Part shown: piece by piece, positions 39,644-47,011 of the stretch
How positions within the stretch are numbered: position 1 is the first letter of the stretch
Layout: every line of letters starts with the position of its first letter
NCBI GenBank assembly: GCA_963697915.1
Contig: OY969103.1
Coordinates: forward strand, 248,001 to 312,000
Reading direction: 5' to 3'
Origin: VRUE01 sp963697915
GTDB lineage: Bacteria; Actinomycetota; Thermoleophilia; Solirubrobacterales; 70-9
Length of the DNA stretch: 64,000 nt
The notes under the pieces: model-generated
What the model saw: the letters and a program-made list of their open reading frames with translations, nothing else
Told to the model about the DNA's origin: nothing
The model's database searches: none
Made by a program: the position numbers and the translations under genes

Positions 39644-41164
39644 CTAGGCCGGCGTGATCGGGTTGCGGCGCGTGGCGAAGGCGCGGTCCTTGCTGGCCGC
39701 GGCGGCGAAGCGGCGGATCAGCTCGGCGCGCAGGTCATCGGGCTGGATCACCGCGTCGACGACGATCTCCGAGGCGAGGTGGAGGATGTCGATGTCGGCC
39801 GCGTACTCAGCCCGTTTGGCGGCGACGAACTCGGCCCGCTCACCCTCGTCCTCGATCGCCTGGATCTGGTTGTAGAAGACGGCGTTGATCGCCGCCTCTG
39901 GGCCCATCACCGCGATCGAGGCGCTGGGCAGGGCGATGCAGCAGTCCGGCTCGAAGGCGGGGCCGGCCATCGCGTAGAGGCCGGCGCCGTAGGCCTTGCG
40001 CACGATCACCGAGAGCTTCGGCACCGTCGCTTCGGAGACGGCGCTGATCATCTTGGCGCCGTGGCGGATGATCCCCTGGCGCTCGACCGCGGTGCCGATC
40101 ATGAAGCCGGGCACGTCGGCGAGGAAGAGCAGCGGCACGTTGAAGGCGTTGCAGGTCTGGATGAAGCGCGCCGCCTTGTCGGCCGAGTCGACGAAGAGGA
40201 CGCCGCCTTTCTGGCGCGGCTGGTTGGCGACGACGCCGACGACCTGGCCGTCGAGCCGGCCATAGCCGACGATCAGCTCTTTCGCCCAGCGCTTGTGGAC
40301 TTCGAGGAAGGAGTCGGCGTCGAGCAGCGAGTCGAGCACCTCGCGCATGTCGAAGGGCCGGTTCTCGTCGGCCGGCAGGATCTCGGCGATCGGCGCCTCG
40401 GAGGCGGGCGCCGCGGGCGGCGCCGCGGGCGGCTCCTCGCGCCAGCTGCCCGGCATGAAGGAGAGGTAGCGGGCGGCGAGGTCGATCGCCTCCTCGTCGC
40501 TCTTGACCAGGAAGTGGCCGCAGCCGGAGACGCCGGTGTGCATCTTCGCCCCGCCCATCTCCTCCAGGGTCACCTTCTCGCCGATCACCATCTCCGCCAT
40601 CCGCGGCGAGCCCAGGTACATCGAGGCGTTGCCCTCGCGCATGATCACCACGTCGCAGAAGGCCGGGATGTAGGCGCCGCCGGCGGCGCTCGGCCCGAAC
40701 AACAGGCAGACCTGCGGGACCTGGCCCGAGAGCCGCACCTCGTTGTGGAAGATGCGGCCGGCGCCGCGCCGCCCGGGGAACATCTGCACCTGGTCGGTGA
40801 TCCGCGCCCCGGCCGAGTCGACCATGTAGACGAGCGGCACCTGCAGAGAGAGCGCCCGCTCCTGGATGCGGAGGATCTTCTCGACCGTCTTCGGTCCCCA
40901 GGAGCCGGCCTTGACGGTCGGGTCGTTGGCCATCAGCGCGATGCGGCGGCCGGCGACCATGGCGAGGCCGGTGACGACGCCGTCGGCGCCCAGCCCCTCC
41001 TTGTCCCAGTTGGCGAGCAGGCCCTCCTCAGCGAAGGAGCCCTCGTCGACCAGCCGCGCGACGCGCTCGCGCACCGGCAGCTTGCCCTGCTCCTCGGTCT
41101 TCTCGTGGTGACGCTGCGGCCCGCCGGCGAGGGCGGCCTCGAGCGCGGGTCGGATATCGGTCAC
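39644..41164 (-). CDS. acyl-CoA carboxylase, carboxyltransferase (beta) subunit
   Basis: A 506-residue biotin-dependent carboxyltransferase. The N-half binds acyl-CoA (MVDSAGARITDQVQMFPG, FGPSAAGGAYIPAF), the C-half binds carboxybiotin (DVPGFMIGTAVERQGIIRHG, KAYGAGLYAM, GPEAAINAVF), with a Pro/Ala-rich linker at about 255-280. The size fits PccB/AccD-type beta subunits. The biotin carboxylase subunit is not in the window, so the acyl substrate (acetyl, propionyl or methylcrotonyl-CoA) is open; the HMG-CoA lyase neighbour favours a leucine-type route by context only. Confidence 0.92.
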   Translation of the reverse strand: MTDIRPALEAALAGGPQRHHEKTEEQGKLPVRERVARLVDEGSFAEEGLLANWDKEGLGADGVVTGLAMVAGRRIALMANDPTVKAGSWGPKTVEKILRIQERALSLQVPLVYMVDSAGARITDQVQMFPGRRGAGRIFHNEVRLSGQVPQVCLLFGPSAAGGAYIPAFCDVVIMREGNASMYLGSPRMAEMVIGEKVTLEEMGGAKMHTGVSGCGHFLVKSDEEAIDLAARYLSFMPGSWREEPPAAPPAAPASEAPIAEILPADENRPFDMREVLDSLLDADSFLEVHKRWAKELIVGYGRLDGQVVGVVANQPRQKGGVLFVDSADKAARFIQTCNAFNVPLLFLADVPGFMIGTAVERQGIIRHGAKMISAVSEATVPKLSVIVRKAYGAGLYAMAGPAFEPDCCIALPSASIAVMGPEAAINAVFYNQIQAIEDEGERAEFVAAKRAEYAADIDILHLASEIVVDAVIQPDDLRAELIRRFAAAASKDRAFATRRNPITPA

Positions 41165-41193
41165 GGCGACGGTGAGCCTAACCGGCTCGGCAC

Positions 41194-41577
41194 TCAGCCA
41201 CCGGCGGCAGCGAGCTTCCGGCCCATCGCCTCGACCACCGCGTTGAGGCCGCTGAGCGGGCGGATCATCACCATCAGCTCGGTGATCCTGCCGTCGGCGT
41301 CGAAGCGCAGCACGTCGACCCCGTTGACCTCGCGCTCGCCGACCCTGGCCGCGAAGATCAGCACCGCGGTGTCGCCGGTCTCGACCTGGTCGGTGTAGCG
41401 GAAGTCCTCGAAGATCTCGGCGACGGCGGCGAGGATCACGCCCATCGCCCCCCTGCCCTCGTAGGGCTTGAAGACCGCCGGGCTGCGGAAGACGACGTCG
41501 GCAGTGAACAGCTCCTCAGCCACGCTGAAGTCCTTTGCCTCCGCCGCTGCCCTGAAAGCGTCGCTCTTCATCGCCAC
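41194..41577 (-). CDS. NTF2/SnoaL-like protein
   Basis: A 127-residue single-domain protein of the cone-shaped NTF2-like fold. Features are an N-terminal helix with SDAFRAAAEAKDFSVAEEL, then strands containing FRSPAVFKPYEGRGAMGVIL and DVLRFDADGRITELMVMIRP. The fold serves as an enzyme or as a binding module; no catalytic set is clear. GTG 41577 or ATG 41571 may be the start. It lies 5 bases after the HMG-CoA lyase-like gene in the same direction. Confidence 0.8.
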   Translation of the reverse strand: MAMKSDAFRAAAEAKDFSVAEELFTADVVFRSPAVFKPYEGRGAMGVILAAVAEIFEDFRYTDQVETGDTAVLIFAARVGEREVNGVDVLRFDADGRITELMVMIRPLSGLNAVVEAMGRKLAAAGG

Positions 41578-41581
41578 GAGG

Positions 41582-42508
41582 TTACCCGCCCTGGCCCCAC
41601 TCGACCGGCCCGGCGCGCAGGACGTGCGCCCCGAGCGGCCGGCCGAGCACCTCCTGGGCGGCGCGCGAGGCCTCGATCAGGCGGGGCAGGTCGATGCCGG
41701 TCTCGACCCCCATCTCGTGCAGCATCGAGACCACGTCCTCGCTGGAGACGTTGCCGGTCGACCCCGGCGGCACCGGGCAGCCGCCGAGCTCGCCGAAGCT
41801 CGACTCGAAGGAGTCGATCCCCTGCTCGAGCGCCGCCAGCACGTTGGCAAGGCCCTGGCCGCGGGTGTTGTGGAAGTGGGCGGTCAGCTCGACCCCGGTG
41901 AGGCGCTCGCGGGCGGCGGCGAAGAACTCGTGCACCTGGCGCGGGTTGGCCATCCCGGTCGTGTCGCCGAAGCCGACCTCCTCGCAGCCGGCGGCGGCGA
42001 GTCGCTCGGCGATCGCGAAGACCCGCTCGGGCGGCACCTCGCCCTCGTAGGGGCAGCCGAAGGAGGTCGCGATCACTCCCTCGCGGCGCAGGCCGGCCTC
42101 ACCGGCGAGCGTCAGGGTTCGCTCCAGGCCGGTGAGCGAGTCCTCGATCGCGCGGTTGACGTTGGCGCGGTTGTGGCTCTCCGAGGCGGAGAGGAAGACG
42201 CTGATCTCGTCGAAGCGCTCGCGTAGCGGCAGCGCCCGCTCCAGCCCGCGCTCGTTGGGGATCAGCACCGAGAAGGCGACCCCCTCGCGCCGCTGGATCG
42301 CCGCCAAGACCTGCTCGGCATCGGCCAGCTGCGGGATCGCGTCGGCGCGCACGAACGAGGTCACCTCCAGCCGCCGCAGCCCCGTGGCCGAGAGCAGGTC
42401 GATCAGCCGCACCTTGTCCGCCGTGGCGATCTGCTCCGGCTCGTTCTGGAAGCCGTCGCGCGGCCCGACCTCGCGAATCCGGACGCTGCTCGGCAGGGAT
42501 GGAGTCAT
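41582..42508 (-). CDS. hydroxymethylglutaryl-CoA lyase-like enzyme
   Basis: A 308-residue TIM-barrel enzyme of the DRE-TIM metallolyase group. The start REVGPRDGFQNE, the ATSFGCPYEGEVPPERV, the metal-binding HFHNTRGQGLANV and the SSFGELGGCPVPPGSTGNVSSED loop with the catalytic Cys are those of HMG-CoA lyase, which splits HMG-CoA into acetyl-CoA and acetoacetate. Acetoacetyl-CoA synthetase lies 2 kb away, giving a complete route for leucine carbon. It follows the thioesterase by 11 bases. Confidence 0.9.
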   Translation of the reverse strand: MTPSLPSSVRIREVGPRDGFQNEPEQIATADKVRLIDLLSATGLRRLEVTSFVRADAIPQLADAEQVLAAIQRREGVAFSVLIPNERGLERALPLRERFDEISVFLSASESHNRANVNRAIEDSLTGLERTLTLAGEAGLRREGVIATSFGCPYEGEVPPERVFAIAERLAAAGCEEVGFGDTTGMANPRQVHEFFAAARERLTGVELTAHFHNTRGQGLANVLAALEQGIDSFESSFGELGGCPVPPGSTGNVSSEDVVSMLHEMGVETGIDLPRLIEASRAAQEVLGRPLGAHVLRAGPVEWGQGG

Positions 42509-42519
42509 CGCGCCCGAGA

Positions 42520-42909
42520 CTACGCCGTGGGCGGGCCGGCCTGGCCGACGACGCGGCGCTCGTGGGTGCCGACGCCGATCGTGCGCTCGCCTTCGGTCAC
42601 CTCGACGTCGAAGCGCAGCTTGCGCCCCTCGACCACCTCGCGCAGGACCGCGCGGGCGCGGCAGGTGGCGCCCTCACCGGCCGCCGCGACGTGCTTGATG
42701 CAGACTTCGAAGCCGACCGTCGCCTGGCCCTCGGGCAGGTGCTCGTAGGCGAGCGCCATCGAGCTGCCCTCCATCATCCCGATCATCCCCGGGGTCGAGA
42801 GGACGCCGGTGCCGATCGTGCCGCCGACGTCGGTGACCAGCGGCGGCGCGACCGTGAACTCGTCGCTGCGCTCGATCCCGGGCACGAGGCCCGACGTGGA
42901 CTCGGCCAT
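42520..42909 (-). CDS. hotdog-fold thioesterase, FlK-like
   Basis: A 129-residue hotdog protein related to fluoroacetyl-CoA thioesterase FlK: GTGVLSTPGMIGMMEGSSM near residues 33-51, and VGFEVCIKHVAAAGEG with the typical His. It would hydrolyse a small acyl-CoA. The ATG shares its A with the stop of the SDR gene (TGATG), so both are made together. Confidence 0.85.
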   Translation of the reverse strand: MAESTSGLVPGIERSDEFTVAPPLVTDVGGTIGTGVLSTPGMIGMMEGSSMALAYEHLPEGQATVGFEVCIKHVAAAGEGATCRARAVLREVVEGRKLRFDVEVTEGERTIGVGTHERRVVGQAGPPTA

Positions 42910-43655
42910 CAGACCATCCCCAGCCCGCCGCTGACGCCGAGCGTCTCGCCGGTGACGAAGGTGGCGTCCTCGGAGGCGAGGAAAGCGACCGCGGCGGCGA
43001 CCTCCTCGGGCTGGCCGAGCCGCTTCATCTGGGTCGACTCTTCCATCGTCTTGATCACTTTCTCGCCGATCTCGCCGAACTCCTTGGCGCCCATCAGCAG
43101 CGGCGTCTCGATCGGCCCCGGGGCGACCGAGTTGGCGGTGATCCCGTAGCGCGCGTTCTCGCGGGCGATCACCTTCATGAAGGCGATGATGCCGCCCTTC
43201 GCCGCCGAGTAGACGGCCGAGCCCTTGGAGCCGACCCGGCCCGCCTCCGAGGAGATGCTGACGATGCGGCCGTAGCGCGCCTCCTGCATCGTCGGCAGCG
43301 CCGCGTGGGTGCAGTTGAGGACGCCGCCGAGGTTGACGTCGAGCACCCGCCGCCACTGCTCGGGGGTCGTGTAGGTGAAGAAGCCGAACTCGTCGGTGCC
43401 GGCGTTGTTGACGAGGACGTCGGGGATGCCGACGGCGGCGACGGCCGCCCGGGCCGACTCGAGATCGGTGACGTCGAGGCTCAGCGCGTGCCCGGCGACC
43501 TCGCCGGCGACCCGCTCGGCGCCCTCGGTGTCGATGTCGCCGACCCAGACCTCGGCGCCCTCGGCGGCGAGTCGGGCCGCGATCGCGGCGCCGATCCCAC
43601 TGGCCCCACCGGTGACGAGTGCCTTGCGCCCTTCCAGTCGCACGGCGGTGAGCAT
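42909..43655 (-). CDS. short-chain dehydrogenase/reductase
   Basis: A 248-residue SDR starting at ATG 43655. The cofactor motif is VTGGASGIGAAIAARL near residues 13-28, the structural NNAG follows, and the catalytic Ser-Tyr-Lys are in SISSEAG and YSAAKGG. It is similar to FabG-type 3-oxoacyl reductases. As the first gene of the minus-strand acyl-CoA set it may reduce a 3-oxo- or 3-hydroxyacyl-CoA intermediate. It is divergent from npdG with only 13 bases between the start codons. Confidence 0.9.
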   Translation of the reverse strand: MLTAVRLEGRKALVTGGASGIGAAIAARLAAEGAEVWVGDIDTEGAERVAGEVAGHALSLDVTDLESARAAVAAVGIPDVLVNNAGTDEFGFFTYTTPEQWRRVLDVNLGGVLNCTHAALPTMQEARYGRIVSISSEAGRVGSKGSAVYSAAKGGIIAFMKVIARENARYGITANSVAPGPIETPLLMGAKEFGEIGEKVIKTMEESTQMKRLGQPEEVAAAVAFLASEDATFVTGETLGVSGGLGMV

Positions 43656-43668
43656 AGACTGCGCGACC

Positions 43669-44361
43669 TTGCCTGAGCACGAACCGATACCGATCATCGG
43701 CGGCACCGGCGCCCTGGGCGCCGGACTGGCGCTGCGCTGGGCCCTCGCTGGCCGCGCGGTGGTGCTCGGCTCGCGCTCCGCCGAGCGCGCCGAGGAAGCG
43801 GCGGCGAAGCTGCGCGAGGCCGTCCCCGGCGCACAGATCGAGGGGCTGCCCAACGAGGAGGCCGCCCAGCGCGCCGAGGTCGTCTTCCTCACCGTCCCCT
43901 TCCGCGCCCAGTCGGAGAACCTCAACAACCTGCGCGAGGCGCTGCGGCCGGGCCAGATCCTGGTCGACTGCACGGTCCCGCTCGCCGCCGCGGTCAGCGG
44001 CAAAGCGACCCGGACCCTGGGCGTCTGGCAGGGCTCCGCCGCGCAGCAGGCGCAGGAGATGGTCCCCGAGGGGGTCACCGTGGTCGCCGCCCTGCACAGC
44101 GTCGGCGCCCCCAGCCTCGCCGACGCCGAGGCCAAGATGGACGAGGACGTGCTCGTCTGCGGCGACCGCAAGGCCGACAAGGCCAAGGTCGCGCGGCTGA
44201 TCGAGCTGATCCCGGGGCTGCGGCCGGTCAACGCCGGCCCGCTGGAGACCGCCCGCATCGTCGAGCAGCTCACCCCGCTCCTGATCTCGGTCAACGTCCG
44301 CTACAAGACCCACGCCGGGATCAAGCTGACCGGCCTCCCCGAGGCCGACCACTGGGCGTGA
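43669..44361 (+). CDS. npdG: F420-dependent NADP reductase
   Basis: A 230-residue enzyme that passes hydride between reduced F420 and NADP. TTG 43669 is exactly 8 bases after TAGACT, so leaderless, and it directly precedes the dinucleotide fold PIIGGTGALGAGLALRWALAG. The second NADP contact LGSRSAERAEEAA follows, then TVPFRAQSENL and ALHSVGAPSLAD, landmarks of the Fno/NpdG family. It is located just before the F420 biosynthesis genes, 16 bases from cofD. Confidence 0.88.
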   Translation: MPEHEPIPIIGGTGALGAGLALRWALAGRAVVLGSRSAERAEEAAAKLREAVPGAQIEGLPNEEAAQRAEVVFLTVPFRAQSENLNNLREALRPGQILVDCTVPLAAAVSGKATRTLGVWQGSAAQQAQEMVPEGVTVVAALHSVGAPSLADAEAKMDEDVLVCGDRKADKAKVARLIELIPGLRPVNAGPLETARIVEQLTPLLISVNVRYKTHAGIKLTGLPEADHWA

Positions 44362-44377
44362 GGCGGGGCCCGGCGCG

Positions 44378-45304
44378 ATGAGGGTCGCGCTCCTCGCCGG
44401 CGGCACCGGGGGCGCCAAACTCGGCGCCGGATTGCAGGAGGAGATCGGCGCCGACCTGACGGTGATCGCCAACACCGGCGACGACGTCGAGGTGCTCGGC
44501 GTCCACGTCTCCCCCGACCCCGACCTCGTCACCTACTGGCTGAGCGGCGAAATCGACGCCGAGCGCGGCTGGGGGCTGCGCGACGACAGCTTCACGGTCT
44601 TCGAGCGCCTCGCCCGGCTCGGTGCCCCCGACTGGTTCTCGCTCTCCGACCGCGACCTCGCCGCCTGCCTCTACCGGCGCCAGTTCCTCGCCGAGGGCGG
44701 GCGGCTGACTGACGCCCAGGCGCAGATCGCGCGCGGGGTCGGCGTCACGGCGCGGGTGTTGCCGATGAGCGACGCGCCGGTGCGGACCAGGGTGCTGACC
44801 GGCGCCGGCTGGCGCGGCCTGCAGGAGTACCTGATCGTCGACCGCGGCGAGCCGGACGTGCAGGGGGTCGAGCTCGAGGGGATCGCCGAGGCCGAGCCGA
44901 CGGCAGAGGTGCTGAGCGCGCTGCGCGATGCCGAGGCGATCGTGATCGGCCCGTCCAACCCGGTGATCAGCATCGGCCCGATCCTCGCCCTGCCCGGGAT
45001 GCGGGAGGCGATCGCCGAGCGCGGCGTCCCCGTCGTCGCGGTCAGCCCCTTCGTCGCCGGCGCCGTCGTCAAGGGCCCGACCGAGCGCTTCATGGCCGCC
45101 GTCGGCCGGCCCTCGACCGCGGCCGGCGTCGCATCTCTCTACGCGGGCCTGATCGACGCGATGGTCGTCGACGAGGCGGACCCCGACCCACCGCCGGCGG
45201 AGATCCCGACCCAGGCGGCGCCGACCCTGATGGACAGCGCCGCGACCCGCGCCCGCCTCGCCCGAATCGTCTTGGACTACGCCGCTACGCTCGCCGGGCG
45301 TTGA
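44378..45304 (+). CDS. cofD: phospholactate (PEP)-transferase CofD/FbiA of F420 synthesis
   Basis: A 308-residue enzyme that attaches the activated lactyl/enolpyruvyl phosphate to the deazaflavin FO, forming (dehydro)F420-0. The N-terminal motif LLAGGTGGAKLGAGLQ and TVIANTGDDVEVLGVHVSPD are diagnostic, as is the later IGPSNPVISIGPIL. Its end overlaps cofC by 4 bases. The C-terminal helix is slightly longer than average. Confidence 0.95.
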   Translation: MRVALLAGGTGGAKLGAGLQEEIGADLTVIANTGDDVEVLGVHVSPDPDLVTYWLSGEIDAERGWGLRDDSFTVFERLARLGAPDWFSLSDRDLAACLYRRQFLAEGGRLTDAQAQIARGVGVTARVLPMSDAPVRTRVLTGAGWRGLQEYLIVDRGEPDVQGVELEGIAEAEPTAEVLSALRDAEAIVIGPSNPVISIGPILALPGMREAIAERGVPVVAVSPFVAGAVVKGPTERFMAAVGRPSTAAGVASLYAGLIDAMVVDEADPDPPPAEIPTQAAPTLMDSAATRARLARIVLDYAATLAGR

Positions 45305-45942
45305 AGGCGACGGCGATACTCCCGGTCAAGCGCTTCGCCGCGGCCAAGCAGCGGCTCGCGGCCGGGATCGAGGACGAGCGCCGCGAAGCGCTTGTCGCGG
45401 CGATGCTGGAGGACGTCCTCGAGGCGATCGGGAAGACCCGCTCGCTGGAGCGCACGATCGTCGTCACCAGCGAGCCCGCCGCCGTCGAGCTCGCCGCGGC
45501 GGCGGGCGCCGAGGTCCTGCCCGACCCCGACGAAGGCGGCCACTCGGGCGCTGCCCTGGCCGGGATCGCCCGCGCCGAGGAGCTCGGCGCCGAGTGCGTC
45601 GTCCTGCTGCCGCTCGACTGCCCGTTGCTCGAGCCGCGCGAGATCGACCACCTGCTGACCGGCGCCCCCTCTTCCTATGTCGCGATCGTCCCCGACCGGC
45701 ACGGCACCGGCACCAACGCCCTTGCCCTGGCACCTCCCAGCGCAATCCGCCCCTCCTTCGGCGAGGGCAGCCGCGAGCGCCACGTCGCCGCCGCCCGCGA
45801 GGCGGGGATTCCCTACGCGGTCGAGGAGCTGCCCTCGCTGGGCCTCGACCTCGACACGCCGGCCGACGTCGTCGCCCTCACCCGCGTGCTGACCGACGGC
45901 CCGCGGCGCGCCCGCCGCACGGCGAAGGCACTCGGCCTGTGA
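45301..45942 (+). CDS. cofC: phospholactate/PEP guanylyltransferase CofC/FbiD
   Basis: A 213-residue nucleotidyltransferase from TTG 45301. It activates 2-phospholactate or, in actinobacteria, PEP with GTP for CofD. Visible features are ILPVKRFAAAKQRLA with the GTP-binding loop, LLPLDCPLLEPREIDHLL with the metal Asp, and VPDRHGTGTNALAL. Its stop overlaps the cofE start by 4 bases (GTGA). Confidence 0.93.
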   Translation: MKATAILPVKRFAAAKQRLAAGIEDERREALVAAMLEDVLEAIGKTRSLERTIVVTSEPAAVELAAAAGAEVLPDPDEGGHSGAALAGIARAEELGAECVVLLPLDCPLLEPREIDHLLTGAPSSYVAIVPDRHGTGTNALALAPPSAIRPSFGEGSRERHVAAAREAGIPYAVEELPSLGLDLDTPADVVALTRVLTDGPRRARRTAKALGL

Positions 45943-46694
45943 GCGGGACGGGCGAGCTGCGCGTCCTGCCGGTCACCGGCCTGCCCGAGTTCGCCGCGGG
46001 CGACTCGGTCGGCGCCGAGATCGCCGCCCGCGCCGAACTGGGCGAGGGCGACGTCGTCGTCATCTCGCAGAAGGTCGTCTCCAAGGCCGAGGGGCGGGTT
46101 CGGGTGCTCTCCGAGGTCGTCCCCGGCGAGGAAGCGCGGCGGCTGGCGGCGACGCTGGAGAAGGACCCCGCCGTGGTCGAGCTGGTCCTGTCTGAGAGCC
46201 GTGAGGTGCTGCGTGCCGAGCGCCGCGTGCTGATCGTCGAGACCCGCCACGGGTTCGTCTGCGCCAACGCCGGCATCGACAGCTCCAACCTGCCCGGCGA
46301 GGGCACCGTGGCGCTGCTGCCCGAGGACCCCGACGCCTCGGCGCGCCGGATCCGCGCCGAGCTGCGCGAGGCGGCCGGGGCAAACCTCGCGGTGGTGATC
46401 TCCGACAGCTTCGGCCGCGCCTGGCGGCTGGGCCAGGCCGAGGTCGCGATCGGCTGCGCCGGGCTCGCCCCGCTCGACGACTGGCGTGGCCGCGACGACG
46501 CCGGGGGGCGGCTGCTGGAGGCGACCCTGATCGCGATCGCCGACCAGGCCGCCGCGGCCGCCGACCTGGTCCGCGACAAGGCAAGCGGCATCCCCGCCGC
46601 GATCGTCCGCGGCCTCGGCCGCTTCCTCACCGAGGAGGACGGCCCCGGCGCCGTCGCCCTGCGCCGCCCCCCCGACGAGGACCTCTTCCGCTGA
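45939..46694 (+). CDS. cofE: F420-0:gamma-glutamyl ligase
   Basis: A 251-residue ligase that adds glutamates to F420-0, start GTG 45939. It shows VISQKVVSKAEGRV near residues 36-49, GFVCANAGIDSSNLPG, and SDSFGRAWRLGQAEVAIG. Only the ligase domain is present; the C-terminal nitroreductase-like FMN domain that completes mycobacterial FbiB is missing, so reduction of dehydro-F420-0 must be done by another protein if the PEP route is used. It ends the operon, 10 bases before hairpin copy 2. Confidence 0.93.
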   Translation: MSGTGELRVLPVTGLPEFAAGDSVGAEIAARAELGEGDVVVISQKVVSKAEGRVRVLSEVVPGEEARRLAATLEKDPAVVELVLSESREVLRAERRVLIVETRHGFVCANAGIDSSNLPGEGTVALLPEDPDASARRIRAELREAAGANLAVVISDSFGRAWRLGQAEVAIGCAGLAPLDDWRGRDDAGGRLLEATLIAIADQAAAAADLVRDKASGIPAAIVRGLGRFLTEEDGPGAVALRRPPDEDLFR

Positions 46695-46703
46695 GCCACC
46701 CCA

Positions 46704-46736
46704 ACGCGTTTTCCCTCTATTTCAGGGAAAACGCGT
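46704..46736. repeat. 33-base hairpin repeat, copy 2
   Basis: Identical to copy 1 over all 33 bases. It stands between the convergent cofE gene and the broken minus-strand frame, where it may terminate transcription. Confidence 0.85.
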
Positions 46737-46749
46737 GAGGTTGTGAAGG

Positions 46750-47010
46750 TTTAGCTGGAGAGCCCGGCGATCGAGGCGCCGGGGCTGAGCTCGACCGCGG
46801 TTGAGCTGCTCCCGTCCTCGATCAGCTGGCCGTCGAGCAGGACCATGTAGAAGCCGTCGCCCGCGCTGGAGGCGCGGAAGTAGACGGTCGCCTCATACGC
46901 CGCCGCCGCCGTTGAGCGGCGCCAGGAGGCGGTCGCCGCCGGCCAGATCGCCGCTCGCCCAGAGCGCGTGACCTGAGCCGCTGCCGTCGTCGTCCAGCCG
47001 CAAGAGGATC
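46750..47010 (-). pseudogene. C-terminal remnant of a secreted-type protein
   Basis: Two frames together give one plausible protein end: LLAILLRLDDDGSGSGH and WASGDLAGGDRLLAPLN in one frame and YEATVYFRASSAGDGFYMVL then LIEDGSSSTAVELSPGASI in the other, with the shift in a GGC repeat near 46900. The 5' part is absent because fbiC ends at 47012. The content resembles the end of an extracytoplasmic beta-rich protein; the family is not recognised. Confidence 0.4.
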
Positions 47011-47011
47011 G

